Positions 1-10,122 are shown, counted from the first letter of the stretch. The stretch is 64,000 nucleotides of DNA from Chromobacterium sp. IIBBL 290-4 (GCF_024207115.1 NZ_CP100128.1:3286001-3350000); one strand, 5' to 3'. Made by a program: numbers and translations. The notes: generated from the letters alone by a model not told the origin.

Positions 1-700
1 AACCGGCTACCGAGGCGTCGAACACTCGCAGCCCGGCATCCAGCGAGGCGCGGATATTGGCGATGGCCATGCCGTAGGTGTCGTGGTAATGGCCGGCTAG
101 TTGGTCGGCCGGCAATACTTTCAATACGTGATCCAGCATGGCGCGCACCGAGGCCGGCGTGCCCACGCCTATGGTGTCGCCCAGCGAAATTTCATAGCAG
201 CCCAGCTCGGCCAGCGCCTTGGCCACATCAGCCACCTTTTGCGGCTCTATCCTGCCTTCGTAAGGGCAGCCGACCACGCAGGACACATAACCGCGCACCT
301 TGATGCCGGCGTCCAGCGCGCGCCGCGTCACGCTTGCGAAGCGTTGCAGGCTTTCGGCGATGCTGGCGTTGATGTTCTTCTGGCTGAAGCTTTCGCTGGC
401 GGCGCCGAATACCGCGATTTCGCGTGCGCCGGCCTCCAGCGCCGCGTCCAGCCCCTTGTCGTTGGGCACCAGCACCGGATAGGCGATGGCGCCGGCCAGG
501 TCCAGCCCGGCCAGCACTTCGGCGCTGCCAGCCATTTGCGGCACCCACTTGGGCGAGACGAAGGCGCCGGCCTCTATCGCGCTCAAGCCGCTGGCGGCCA
601 GGCGGCGGATCAGTTCCAGCTTGGCCGCGACGCTGACGGTCTGCTTTTCATTCTGCAGCCCGTCGCGCGGGCCGACTTCAACGATTTTGACGCTTTGCAT
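1..700 (-). CDS. liuE: Hydroxymethylglutaryl-CoA lyase, 3' end outside window
   Basis: Cleaves 3-hydroxy-3-methylglutaryl-CoA to acetyl-CoA and acetoacetate, the last step of leucine breakdown. The N-terminal 233 residues are visible; the family is about 300 residues long, so the C-terminal catalytic cysteine loop lies outside the window. The motif GPRDGLQN at residues 10-17 supplies the conserved Arg12 and Asp13 of the metal site of DRE-TIM lyases. A cysteine pair region (VSCVVGCPYEG) and the metal-binding HYHDTYGMA motif follow in the expected order. It starts 12 bp after the stop of the GyrI-like gene and is the last visible gene of the liu operon. The Shine-Dalgarno is weak (AAGAAA), suggesting coupling to the gene upstream. 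Function is confident from motifs and context. Confidence 0.93.
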   Translation of the reverse strand, partial: MQSVKIVEVGPRDGLQNEKQTVSVAAKLELIRRLAASGLSAIEAGAFVSPKWVPQMAGSAEVLAGLDLAGAIAYPVLVPNDKGLDAALEAGAREIAVFGAASESFSQKNINASIAESLQRFASVTRRALDAGIKVRGYVSCVVGCPYEGRIEPQKVADVAKALAELGCYEISLGDTIGVGTPASVRAMLDHVLKVLPADQLAGHYHDTYGMAIANIRASLDAGLRVFDASVAG

Positions 701-712
701 GGCTCTGGTTTC

Positions 713-1219
713 TTAGCGCTTGGATTGAACGGGAATGTAAATGTCCATTTGCAGCGTTTCCTGGCCGGGCGCGCAGCGGCTGTCGTAGCGCTCAAAGGTT
801 TCGCCGGGCCCGTGCCGCCATTTGGAGGATGAAGGCAGCCATTCCTGATAGATGTGTTGCCACGTCCGCGCGATGGCCTGGCCAAAGTCCGCCGCGGCCG
901 CTGGCGGCGTGCTGAACACGGCATACTTGGCCGGCGCGATGCGGCGGCGTTCGCAGCCTTCCGGCAGCGCGCGCTCATCCGGGCATTCCATGGCGATCAG
1001 GTAGCGGAAACGTTCGCTGGCGGAGTCGAAATCGCATACCACGCCGTACTCCGGCGCATGAGGGCGTTGCAAAGCGGCCAGCAGCGGCTGGCGCAGCCTG
1101 GCGGCATAGTCATCCCAAAAAGCGGGAATCTGTTGGAGATTTTCGTCGCCCTGCTTGCGAGTGGCGATGCTATAGCCCACCAGAGCCAGGCCGGGGTGAT
1201 CGATGATGATGGGGTCCAT
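713..1219 (-). CDS. GyrI-like / AraC effector-binding domain protein
   Basis: A 168-residue protein resembling the GyrI-like small-molecule-binding fold found as the C-terminal domain of AraC-type regulators and as stand-alone proteins. It has no DNA-binding domain. It starts MDPIIIDHPGLALVGYS and contains the typical CDFDSASERFRYLIAME stretch mid-protein and ERYDSRC near the end. I chose the ATG at 1219 because GGAGGA stands 7 bases upstream; the longer frame would overlap the TPR gene. It sits between the TPR gene and liuE, so it is co-transcribed with leucine catabolism genes. A ligand or sequestration role is inference; the substrate is unknown. Confidence 0.75.
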   Translation of the reverse strand: MDPIIIDHPGLALVGYSIATRKQGDENLQQIPAFWDDYAARLRQPLLAALQRPHAPEYGVVCDFDSASERFRYLIAMECPDERALPEGCERRRIAPAKYAVFSTPPAAAADFGQAIARTWQHIYQEWLPSSSKWRHGPGETFERYDSRCAPGQETLQMDIYIPVQSKR

Positions 1220-1247
1220 CGCGTAGTCCTCCGCTCGCAGGCTGGGT

Positions 1248-1730
1248 TTACCAGGTTTTATCCAGATCTTGGGCGTAGAAGCGTATTGCTCGCTCATAAC
1301 GGCGAATGTCTTCATCGACGCTGGTCTGCGCCAGCAGCGTCAACAAGGATTCCGTCGCCAGTTTATGCTTGCCCAGGTTATAGCGGGCCATCGCCAAGAA
1401 GGTTTGCAGCGGCAGGTCTGCAGGGAAGTGATGCAAGCCCTCCAACAATGCTTGCTCCGCTTCTTGGAACTTGCCGAGCGCGCGGTAGCTGCTGCCCAGG
1501 CCCAGCCAAGCGCCGGCGGCATCCGCGCCGCTCAAACCCAGCTCCAGCGCTTGCAGATAATGCGGAATGGCAGCAGCCTCCTCGCCTCGGCTGTCGTGCA
1601 GGCTGGCGGTGAGATAGTGCAGGTCGGCGTGCTGCGGCTGATGGCTCAACAGCTCGCGCGCCTGTCGCAGCGCTTGCTCGGTTTGGCCGCTGTGCTGAAG
1701 CTTGCGAATATTTTCCAGGGCGATGTGCAT
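1248..1730 (-). CDS. Tetratricopeptide repeat protein
   Basis: A 160-residue helical protein without signal peptide or membrane segment, so probably cytosolic. It shows TPR-like spacing: ALRQARELLSHQPQHADLHYL, then AAAIPHYLQALELGL, then GLGSSYRALGKFQEAEQALLEGL, then FLAMARYNLGKHKLATESLL. This gives roughly four repeats built on the usual small/large hydrophobic positions. Such proteins bind partner proteins; the partner is not identifiable here. It begins 34 bp downstream of liuD and ends 28 bp before the GyrI-like gene, so it is embedded in the liu operon. It is not a recognised part of the leucine pathway. Confidence 0.72.
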   Translation of the reverse strand: MHIALENIRKLQHSGQTEQALRQARELLSHQPQHADLHYLTASLHDSRGEEAAAIPHYLQALELGLSGADAAGAWLGLGSSYRALGKFQEAEQALLEGLHHFPADLPLQTFLAMARYNLGKHKLATESLLTLLAQTSVDEDIRRYERAIRFYAQDLDKTW

Positions 1731-1764
1731 ATTAATCCCATTTGCTTACCTGTAAATGACAAAG

Positions 1765-3720
<1,956 letters not shown>

Positions 3721-3898
3721 GGCGGTCTCCCGCGGCGAAACCGCCCCGGCGCGTGCGCGCCATCAGGCGATTTTGCTGCGCAGCTGCGCAGCCTTGCGGC
3801 TGCTGGTCGCCGCGGTTGGCGATCAGTATTTTATTGAACATGGCAATCTTTCATGGTCTGCCAGTTGGGCGTTGTCTGGTTGTGGATGAGAGAGCGGC

Positions 3899-4468
3899 AT
3901 CGGCCCCCTCTCCCGAACCCCTCTCCCGCGAGGGGAGAGGGGCTATGAACGGCGCTGTTGGAGCTGTCTTCTTCGCTAAGCATGTTTGCTTGGCAAAACC
4001 TTGTCGGAGCTTGACTGAGCTCTTCTCCCGAGTGGGGAGAGGGGCTATGCGCGGCGCTGTTGGAACTGTCTTCTTCGCTAAGCATGTTTGCTTGGCAAAA
4101 CCTTGTCGGAGCTTGACTGAGCTCTTCTCCCGCGAGGGGAGAGGGGCTACGAGCGGCGCTGTTGGACCTGTCTTCTTCGCTAAGCGTGTTTGCTTGGCAA
4201 AACCTTGTCGGAGCTTGACTGAGCTCTTCTCCCGAGTGGGGAGAGGGGCTATGAGCGGCGTTGTTGGACCTGTCCTCATCGCAAAGCGAGTTTGTTTGCC
4301 GAAACTAGCTGGAGTTTGGCCGAGCCCCGCTGCCGAGAGGGAAGAGGGGGCATTGGCGGCATGGATCGACTGGTCTGCCGCTTCAAACGCGTTCAGCAGC
4401 CTAAGCGTGGCCGACGCTCGATGGCTCCCCTCTCCCCTTGCGGGAGAGGGGCTGGGGGAGAGGGGGTG
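3899..4468. repeat. REP-like palindromes flanking the 102-bp array
   Basis: Both ends of the intergenic array carry CCCCTCTCCC / GGGAGAGGGG inverted repeats, at about 3905-3939 and 4426-4466. The second contains the stem CCCCTCTCCC-CTTGC-GGGAGAGGGG followed by a further GGGGGAGAGGGGG. Sequences of this kind are dispersed many times in high-GC proteobacterial genomes, in my recollection. Here they look like the boundaries, or the source, of the tandem units. On RNA they would fold into strong hairpins between liuC and liuD. Confidence 0.65.
3932..4339. repeat. Four tandem 102-bp repeats
   Basis: Units begin at 3932, 4034, 4136 and 4238, each exactly 102 bp. The first three are nearly identical; the fourth is clearly diverged, and a fifth start at about 4340 decays at once. 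Each unit opens with a GGGGAGAGGGGCT block that can pair with the CTCTTCTCCCG block at its end. The centre carries CTTCTTCGCTAAGCATG and TTGCTTGGCAAAACC. Because 102 is divisible by three, open frames run through the array on both strands, but I see no sign of real coding. The array fills the gap between liuC and liuD. Confidence 0.93.
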
Positions 4469-4488
4469 AAGCCGCCGCCTATCCATCT

Positions 4489-5277
4489 TTATTCCTGCCA
4501 CTTCGGCGCGCGTTTTTCGAAGAACGAGGCCAGTCCCTCGCGCGCCTCGTCGCCGGCGCGGATGGAGGCGATGCGGCCGGCGGTGTGCTCCAGCAGCGCG
4601 TCGTCCCACGGCGAGCCTTCGCGCAGTTCGGCCAGCAGCTGCTTGGCTTCGCGCAGCGCGCCCGGCGCGCCCTTGGCCAGCTCTTCGGCGATTTCGGCCA
4701 CGCGCGCGTCCAGCAGCGCTTCGCTGACCAGCTCGTGAACCAGGCCCAATTGCAAAGCGGCGGCGGCGGCGATGCGTTCGGCGGACAGGAAATAGCGCCG
4801 AGCCTGGCGCCAGCCTATCGCGTCGGCCACATACGGGCCGATGGTGGCCGGGATCAGGCCCAGCCGCACCTCGGTCAGCGCGAACTTGGCGGCGTCGGTG
4901 GCGATGGCGATGTCGCAGACCGCCGCGAGGCCGGTGCCGCCGGCCATGGCCGCGCCGTGGATGCGGGCGATCACCGGCTTGGCGCTGCGGTAAATGGCTT
5001 TGAGCATGGCGGCCAGCTTTTGCGCGTCGGCCAGGTTTTCCTGCTCGCTGTAGCCGGCGGCGCGGCGCATCCAGTCCAGGTCGGCGCCGGCGCAGAAGCT
5101 TTTGCCGCGGCCGGCCAGCACGATGACGCGCACCGCCTCGTCGCGGTTCAACTGGCGCATCGCCTCGGTCAGCTCGGCGATCAGCACCTCGTTGAGCGCG
5201 TTGTGCAGCTCGGGGCGGTTCAGCCAGACGGTGGCCACCTTGCCGATTTGCTCGATTTGCAGCATGGTGTAGCTCAT
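4489..5277 (-). CDS. liuC: Methylglutaconyl-CoA hydratase (enoyl-CoA hydratase family)
   Basis: A 262-residue crotonase-fold enzyme hydrating 3-methylglutaconyl-CoA to HMG-CoA. The CoA-binding and oxyanion segments are visible: SFCAGADLDWM at about residue 60 and HGAAMAGGTGLAAVCDIAIA at about 108, followed by FALTEVRLGLIPATIGPYV. The C-terminal FFEKRAPKW ending is typical of the family. It lies 10 bp downstream of liuB, so translation is likely coupled. Its assignment to the liu pathway, rather than general beta-oxidation, comes from its place between the two carboxylase subunits. Confidence 0.93.
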   Translation of the reverse strand: MSYTMLQIEQIGKVATVWLNRPELHNALNEVLIAELTEAMRQLNRDEAVRVIVLAGRGKSFCAGADLDWMRRAAGYSEQENLADAQKLAAMLKAIYRSAKPVIARIHGAAMAGGTGLAAVCDIAIATDAAKFALTEVRLGLIPATIGPYVADAIGWRQARRYFLSAERIAAAAALQLGLVHELVSEALLDARVAEIAEELAKGAPGALREAKQLLAELREGSPWDDALLEHTAGRIASIRAGDEAREGLASFFEKRAPKWQE

Positions 5278-5287
5278 TCTGCGCTCC

Positions 5288-6886
5288 TTACATCCGGAAC
5301 ACGCCGAAGCGCGTGGCTTCGACCGGAGCCGACAGCGCGGCCTCCAGCCCCAGCGCGAGCACGTCGCGGGTCTGGGCCGGGTCGATCACGCCGTCGTCCC
5401 ACAGCCGCGCGCTGGCGTAGTAGGGGTGGCCCTGTTCTTCGTATTGCTGGCGCACCGGGGCCTTCAGGGCCTCTTCCTGCTCAGCCGTGAAGGCATCGCC
5501 CAATTGCTCCTTTTTCACCTGGGCCAGCACGCCGGCGGCCTGTTCGCCGCCCATCACCGAGATGCGGCTGTTCGGCCACATCCACAGGAAGCGCGGCGAG
5601 TAGGCGCGGCCGCACATGCCGTAGTTGCCGGCGCCGAAGCTGCCGCCTATCAGCACGGTGAACTTGGGCACCTTGGCGCAGGCCACCGCTGTCACCAGCT
5701 TGGCGCCGTCCTTGGCGATGCCGCCGTTTTCGTACTTCTTGCCCACCATGAAGCCGGTGATGTTCTGCAGGAAGATCAGCGGAATGCCGCGCTGGCAGCA
5801 TAGCTCGACGAAGTGCGCGCCTTTCAGCGCGGATTCGGAGAACAAAATGCCGTTGTTGGCGAGGATGCCGACGCGGTAGCCGTTGAGGCGGGCGAAGCCG
5901 GTCACCAAAGTCGTCCCGTAGTTCTGCTTGAACTCGTCGAAGTCCGAATCGTCGACCAGGCGGGCGATGATCTCGCGCACGTCGAACGGTTTTTTTGGAT
6001 CAGCCGGGATCACGCCGTAGATCTCGTCCGCGGCGTAGCGCGGCGGCTTGGGATCGGCGCGGTCCAGCTCGCCTTGCTTCTTCCAGTTCAGGTCCGACAC
6101 GATGCGGCGGGCGATGGCCAGCGCGTGGGCATCGTTCTGGGCCAGGTGGTCGGCCACGCCGGAGATTTTTGTGTGTACATCGCCGCCGCCCAATTCTTCG
6201 GCGCTGACCACCTCGCCGGTGGCCGCCCGCACCAGCGGTGGGCCGCCCAGGAAGATGGTGCCCTGTTCCTTGACAATGACGGTTTCGTCGCTCATCGCCG
6301 GCACATAGGCGCCGCCGGCGGTGCAGCTGCCCATCACCACCGCGATCTGCGGAATGCCGGCGGCGGACAGATTGGCCTGATTGTAGAAGATGCGGCCGAA
6401 GTGATCGCGGTCCGGGAACACCTCGTCCTGCAGCGGCAGGAAGGCGCCGCCGGAGTCCACCAGGTAGACGCAGGGCAAGCGGTTGTCGCGGGCGATTTCC
6501 TGCGCGCGCAAATGCTTTTTCACCGTCATCGGGTAATAGGTGCCGCCCTTGACGGTGGCGTCGTTGGCGATGATCAGGCAGTCGATGCCCGAAATGCGGC
6601 CGATGCCGGCGATCATGCCCGCGCCGGGCGCGTCGTCGCCATACATGCCGTAGGCTGCCAGCTGGGACAGCTCCAGAAACGGCGCGCCGGGGTCGAGCAG
6701 CAGATCGATGCGCTCGCGGGGCAGCAGCTTGCCGCGCGCGGTGTGTTTGGCGCGGGCTTTCTCGCCGCCGCCCAAGGCCGCCTGGGCGACTTTCTGTTTC
6801 AGATCGTCCACCAGCGCGCGCATCCGGTCGGCGTTGGCGACGAAGTCCGCGGCGCGCGGCGACAGCTTGGATTCGAGGATGGGCAT
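5288..6886 (-). CDS. liuB: 3-methylcrotonyl-CoA carboxylase, carboxyltransferase (beta) subunit
   Basis: A 532-residue carboxyltransferase that moves CO2 from biotin on LiuD to 3-methylcrotonyl-CoA. Two crotonase-like halves are present. The N-terminal half has [18 protein letters not shown] and the acyl-CoA site [17 protein letters not shown]. The C-terminal half has [15 protein letters not shown] and [20 protein letters not shown]. The length matches MccB/LiuB; propionyl-CoA carboxylase beta is similar, but the neighbours decide for the leucine pathway. It is 14 bp downstream of the NTF2-like gene and 10 bp upstream of liuC. Confidence 0.95.
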   Translation of the reverse strand: MPILESKLSPRAADFVANADRMRALVDDLKQKVAQAALGGGEKARAKHTARGKLLPRERIDLLLDPGAPFLELSQLAAYGMYGDDAPGAGMIAGIGRISGIDCLIIANDATVKGGTYYPMTVKKHLRAQEIARDNRLPCVYLVDSGGAFLPLQDEVFPDRDHFGRIFYNQANLSAAGIPQIAVVMGSCTAGGAYVPAMSDETVIVKEQGTIFLGGPPLVRAATGEVVSAEELGGGDVHTKISGVADHLAQNDAHALAIARRIVSDLNWKKQGELDRADPKPPRYAADEIYGVIPADPKKPFDVREIIARLVDDSDFDEFKQNYGTTLVTGFARLNGYRVGILANNGILFSESALKGAHFVELCCQRGIPLIFLQNITGFMVGKKYENGGIAKDGAKLVTAVACAKVPKFTVLIGGSFGAGNYGMCGRAYSPRFLWMWPNSRISVMGGEQAAGVLAQVKKEQLGDAFTAEQEEALKAPVRQQYEEQGHPYYASARLWDDGVIDPAQTRDVLALGLEAALSAPVEATRFGVFRM

Positions 6887-6900
6887 GTTCTTTTACCTTG

Positions 6901-7245
6901 TCATTCGGCGTCGACGAACCACACCGCGGCGATCAATCCATCGGCATTGACGTCGTAGATGGCGACCGCGCGCAGGCGGTTTTCGCCGTCCAGCGTCACG
7001 TCTTCGTGGTCGATGACGCGGCTGCCCTGGACGATGCGGTGCAGCAGCGCGGCGTGCAGCTTGGGCAGGTTGAAGCGCTTGCTGGCGTAGTGGTCGGCCA
7101 GCGCGGCGCGGCCATTCAGGCTCAGTGTCATGGCCGGCAGGCGGTAAACCTTGACGTCCTCGGCGTAGCAGGCGGCGAACGCCTCGAGATTGCGGGCGTT
7201 GTAGGCGTCCAGCTGAGCCTGGACGATGCGTTCGGCGGCGGTCAT
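6901..7245 (-). CDS. SnoaL/NTF2-like small protein in the liu operon
   Basis: A 114-residue alpha+beta protein of the NTF2/SnoaL type: an N-terminal helix pair (ERIVQAQLDAYNARNLEAFAACYAED), then LPAMTLSLNGRAALADHY, then a mixed sheet ending IAAVWFVDAE. Relatives include ketosteroid isomerases, polyketide cyclases and binding proteins of unknown ligand. No signal peptide is seen. It lies between liuA and liuB, 14 bp before liuB, so it is almost surely co-expressed. A role as isomerase, thioester-related enzyme or ligand carrier in branched-chain acid breakdown is inference only. Confidence 0.8.
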   Translation of the reverse strand: MTAAERIVQAQLDAYNARNLEAFAACYAEDVKVYRLPAMTLSLNGRAALADHYASKRFNLPKLHAALLHRIVQGSRVIDHEDVTLDGENRLRAVAIYDVNADGLIAAVWFVDAE

Positions 7246-7284
7246 GTTTTGGTTTTCCTCGGTATGGCCGGGGCAGGGTTGGAA

Positions 7285-7364
7285 AAATCGTCCGAGGCAA
7301 GGCGCGCCGCCGCAGACCGTACAAATCGTACGGCCAGTCGGCGCAACGCCGTATCGGACGATTT
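7285..7364. repeat. 80-bp inverted-repeat element between liuA and the NTF2-like gene
   Basis: The outer arms AAATCGTCCGA (7285-7295) and TCGGACGATTT (7354-7364) are perfect 11-bp inverted repeats. Inside, CCGTAC and GTACGG (7317-7322 and 7328-7333) form a second hairpin, flanked by pairing GGCGCGCC- and GGCGC-type segments. The whole 80 bp can fold into one long cruciform or RNA stem. It has the look of a small dispersed intergenic repeat, and in the liu transcript it may act as a processing or stability element after liuA. Confidence 0.75.
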
Positions 7365-7375
7365 AGCCACCATGC

Positions 7376-8545
7376 TTATCGGGTTTCGGCCATCAGTTCG
7401 CGGCCGATCAGCCAGCGGCGGATCTCGCTGGTGCCGGCGCCGATCTCGTACAGCTTGGCGTCGCGCAGCAGGCGGCCGGTAGCGTATTCGTTGATGTAGC
7501 CGTTGCCGCCCAGGCACTGGATGGCGTCCAGCGCCAGCTGGGTGGCGTTCTCGGCCGCGTACAGAATGGCGCCGGCGGCGTCCTTGCGGGTCTGGCGGCC
7601 GGTTTCGCCGCGGTCCAGCGCCTGGCCCACGGCGTAGACATAGGCGCGGCTGGCGGACAGCTTGACGTACATGTCGGCCAGCTTGCCCTGCATCAGCTGG
7701 AAGTCGCCGATGGGCTGGCCGAACTGGGTGCGGTCGTTCAAATAGGGCACCACGATGTCCAGGCTGGCCTGCATGATGCCCAAGGGGCCGGCGGCCAGCA
7801 CCGAGCGCTCGTAATCCAGACCGCTCATCAGCACTTTCACGCCATTGCCTTCGCCGCCCAGCACGTTCTCTTCCGGCACGAAACAGTTGTCGAAGAAGAT
7901 CGGGTAGGTGTTGGAGCCGCGCATGCCCAGCTTGTCCAGCTTGCTGCCGTGGCTGAAGCCGGCAAAGTTCTTTTCGATGATGAAGGCGGTGATGCCGCGC
8001 GGGCCGGCGTTGACGTCGGTTTTGGCGTACACCACCAGCGTGTCGGCGTCGCCGCCGTTGGTGATCCACATCTTGCTGCCGTTGAGCAGGTAGCCGCCGT
8101 CGGTCTTGTCGGCCTTCAGCTTCATGCTGACCACGTCGGAGCCGGCATTGGGCTCGGACATCGCCAGCGCGCCGACGTGCTCGCCGGAGACCAGCTTGGG
8201 CAGGTATTTCGCGCGCTGGGCGTCGTTGCCGTTCTTGTAGATCTGGTTGACGCACAGATTGGAGTGCGCGCCGTAGGACAGGCCCACCGAGGCGCTGGCG
8301 CGGCTGATTTCTTCCATGGCGATCATGTGGGCGAGGTAGCCCATGTCCACGCCGCCGTACTGCTCGCTGACGGTGATGCCGAGTAAGCCCAGCTCGCCGA
8401 ACTTGCGCCACAGATCGGCCGGGAACAGATTGTCCTGGTCGATGGCGGCGGCGCGCGGGGCGATCTCGCGTTCGGCGAAGTCACGCACCGATTCGCGCAG
8501 GAGGTCGTAAGTCTCGCCGAAGGCGAAGCGCAGGCTGCTGTACAT
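7376..8545 (-). CDS. liuA: Isovaleryl-CoA dehydrogenase
   Basis: A 389-residue FAD enzyme oxidising isovaleryl-CoA to 3-methylcrotonyl-CoA, the committing step of the liu pathway. It shows the acyl-CoA dehydrogenase signatures [12 protein letters not shown] and WITNGGDAD, the C-terminal [22 protein letters not shown], and Glu246 in [15 protein letters not shown]. That glutamate position is the catalytic base characteristic of isovaleryl-CoA dehydrogenases, as opposed to the later glutamate of other acyl-CoA dehydrogenases. The start at 8545 has GAGGAG six bases upstream. It is the first gene of the operon, with a LiuR-type operator about 60 bp upstream. Confidence 0.95.
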   Translation of the reverse strand: MYSSLRFAFGETYDLLRESVRDFAEREIAPRAAAIDQDNLFPADLWRKFGELGLLGITVSEQYGGVDMGYLAHMIAMEEISRASASVGLSYGAHSNLCVNQIYKNGNDAQRAKYLPKLVSGEHVGALAMSEPNAGSDVVSMKLKADKTDGGYLLNGSKMWITNGGDADTLVVYAKTDVNAGPRGITAFIIEKNFAGFSHGSKLDKLGMRGSNTYPIFFDNCFVPEENVLGGEGNGVKVLMSGLDYERSVLAAGPLGIMQASLDIVVPYLNDRTQFGQPIGDFQLMQGKLADMYVKLSASRAYVYAVGQALDRGETGRQTRKDAAGAILYAAENATQLALDAIQCLGGNGYINEYATGRLLRDAKLYEIGAGTSEIRRWLIGRELMAETR

Positions 8546-8597
8546 GGGGTTCTCCTCGTTTGTGCATGCGGCGCGGCTGGCGGCGCCTGATGAACAC

Positions 8598-8626
8598 ATC
8601 ATCGCTTACGTTTACGTAAGCGTCAA
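8598..8626 (-). promoter_or_regulatory. liuA promoter with LiuR-type palindrome in the spacer
   Basis: Reading the minus strand, a TTGACG -35 box (8621-8626) and a GATGAT -10-like box (8598-8603) are 17 bp apart. The spacer contains a perfect 9-bp inverted repeat, CGCTTACGT-TT-ACGTAAGCG (8603-8622). MerR-family regulators typically bind a palindrome in exactly this place. The core TTACGTTTACGTAA recurs in front of the MerR gene at 24042, and CGTCAAT follows one base later at both sites. The -10 match is only 4 of 6. Confidence 0.8.
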
Positions 8627-8667
8627 TATGTCGCCATGATGAGGAGTCGGTTGAGTACGACGGGCGC

Positions 8668-9138
8668 TTATTCGCGATTGATCACATGGCGTAGGCTGCG
8701 CTCCGCGCTGATCAGCATGTCTTTCATGGGCAGCGGCAGGATGCGCAGCTCGCCGAGCTGCTCGCGGCTGAACCAGTCGAACTCCAGGCGCGCGCCGCCG
8801 TCTTCGATTGCGAACGGCGTGGCGAGGTCGGGCAGCGCGGAGTCGACGGCCAGATGGGTCTGGAAATACAAGCCCAGCTCATGGTTGCGCTGGCCGCCCG
8901 CGCTGAAGAAGTTTTCTATCAGCATCACCAAGTTGCCGCAACGCACGGCTTCGCCCAGCTCTTCAAGCATTTCCCGCTCAACCGTTTTGGGCGCGTCTTC
9001 ATCGGGTTCGACCCGGCCGCCGGGCAGGGTCCAGAAATCATCGCGGATCAGGCGGTGCAGCAAGACTTTGCCCTCATGCTCGATGATGGCGCCGGCGCGC
9101 AGATTGAAGCGGACGCCGGCTATGTCGACGCTGATCAT
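8668..9138 (-). CDS. Nudix hydrolase
   Basis: A 156-residue protein hydrolysing a nucleoside diphosphate linked to another moiety; the substrate is not predictable. The Nudix box spans about residues 40-62 and reads GGRVEPDEDAPKTV followed by EREMLEELG, matching the GX5EX7REUXEEXGU pattern with all key glutamates present. A short N-terminal strand region (VDIAGVRFNLRAGAII) and a C-terminal helix complete the fold. It stands alone on the minus strand, divergent from the YaiI-like gene at 9244 and just upstream of the liu promoter region, with no obvious operon partner. Confidence 0.88.
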   Translation of the reverse strand: MISVDIAGVRFNLRAGAIIEHEGKVLLHRLIRDDFWTLPGGRVEPDEDAPKTVEREMLEELGEAVRCGNLVMLIENFFSAGGQRNHELGLYFQTHLAVDSALPDLATPFAIEDGGARLEFDWFSREQLGELRILPLPMKDMLISAERSLRHVINRE

Positions 9139-9243
9139 TTTCTATCTCCTTGGCATTTTGGCGGGCGCGCAGCATAGCGCTTTCTCCCGTCATGGACAAG
9201 GGCGGGTATCATGGCCGGCTATGTAAATGAAGAAAGAAACGCG

Positions 9244-9687
9244 ATGACGATCTGGGTGGATGCCGACGCCTGTCCCAAGGTGATACGGGAAGTGCTGTTC
9301 CGCGCGGCGCAGCGCACCGGCGTGGAGCTGGTGTTGGTCGCCAATCAGCTGCTGGCGGTGCCCAAGGCGCCGAATATCCGCGCGCTGCAAGTGCCCAAGG
9401 GCTTCGACGTGGCCGATAATGAAATCGCCCGCCGCATCGAGGCTACCGATTTGCTGATCACCGGCGACATTCCGCTGGCTTCCGAGGTGCTGGCCAAGGG
9501 CGCGCAGGCGTTGAACTGGCGCGGCGAGGCGTTTTCCAAGGAAACCATCGCCGCCCAGCTGACGATGCGCGACTTCATGGACAATCTGCGCGCCAGCGGC
9601 ATCCAGACCGAAGGCCCGCCGCCTTTGAGCCAGGCGGACCGGCAGGCGTTTGCCCGACAGTTGGATATCTGGCTGGCGCGGCGGTAG
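9244..9687 (+). CDS. YaiI/YqxD (UPF0178) family protein
   Basis: A 147-residue cytosolic protein of the PIN-like YaiI/YqxD family, of unknown biochemical role. The family opening [20 protein letters not shown] is clear, with the acidic DAD motif near the N-terminus, followed by [14 protein letters not shown], the ALNWRGEAF segment, and the conserved [15 protein letters not shown] near the C-terminus. The ATG at 9244 starts directly before this conserved block; an in-frame start at 9211 would add a non-conserved leader. It is transcribed away from the Nudix gene. Confidence 0.85.
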   Translation: MTIWVDADACPKVIREVLFRAAQRTGVELVLVANQLLAVPKAPNIRALQVPKGFDVADNEIARRIEATDLLITGDIPLASEVLAKGAQALNWRGEAFSKETIAAQLTMRDFMDNLRASGIQTEGPPPLSQADRQAFARQLDIWLARR

Positions 9688-9840
9688 GGCGGAAGCCTGG
9701 CTTGAGCCGGGCATTATGCCAAGTAGTGTCTGCAGAGGGGATGATTTGTGGTGCAGCTTCCGCCGAGTAGGCGGGTCAGGGGCAGCGCGGCCAGCCCCCC
9801 GACACCCCAAGGCCGCCCCGACAGCGCGTCGAAACCCCGT

Positions 9841-9969
9841 CTTCAAAGCCATTTCCAAGGAGCCGCCGGAACTACATGCGTGCGGATCTTTGATTCGCTC
9901 AGCAGTACGCGCTACCGTCGCGCGGCGTCGAACAGCCGGCGTCTTAAAACCTCGGAAATGGCTTCGAAG
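9841..9969. repeat. 129-bp inverted-repeat element
   Basis: The arms CTTCAAAGCCATTTCC (9841-9856) and GGAAATGGCTTCGAAG (9954-9969) pair over 16 positions with one mismatch. They enclose 97 bp with no gene. The terminal arms around an anonymous core resemble a MITE or a dispersed palindromic unit. I see no target-site duplication and no transposase. Confidence 0.7.
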
Positions 9970-10074
9970 CCGGCTAGCGCTGATGGGGATGGCGCACATC
10001 GGTTCGGTTTCACAGCATTTGTATAAGTTGTCGCCAAATTGATTGATCGTCAAAGCGGTGTCCGCCATTCACGC

Positions 10075-10101
10075 AAAAGCCCCCGAATCCGGGGGCTTTG
10101 T
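10075..10101 (-). terminator. Terminator of the YhjX-like gene
   Basis: The stem AAAGCCCCCG / CGGGGGCTTT with a four-base loop is followed, in the minus direction, by a short T run. It lies 22 bp beyond the stop of the transporter gene. Confidence 0.85.
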
Positions 10102-10122
10102 CTTGTCTGGGAGGGGAGAGGC

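Larger units (their letters stand above)
9688..10122. other. Intergenic region with repeat-like sequence
   Basis: This 435-bp stretch holds a 129-bp inverted-repeat element (9841-9969) and the terminator of the YhjX-like gene (about 10075-10101). The part from about 9750 to 9840 is rich in C/G runs, and its reverse frame reads like peptides I associate with a repeated intergenic family in this genus. No convincing gene is present; the frames crossing it begin in real genes on the other strand. Confidence 0.6.

Noticed and set aside
3932..4339. Tandem repeats as a CRISPR array
   Set aside because: The units are contiguous 102-bp repeats without unique spacers, and no cas genes are present.
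3851..4609. Open frames with repeated peptides on both strands over the 102-bp array
   Set aside because: The unit length is divisible by three, so any stop-free unit stays open on repetition. The frames run into REP-like palindromes and the end of liuC, and show no conserved domain or ribosome site.
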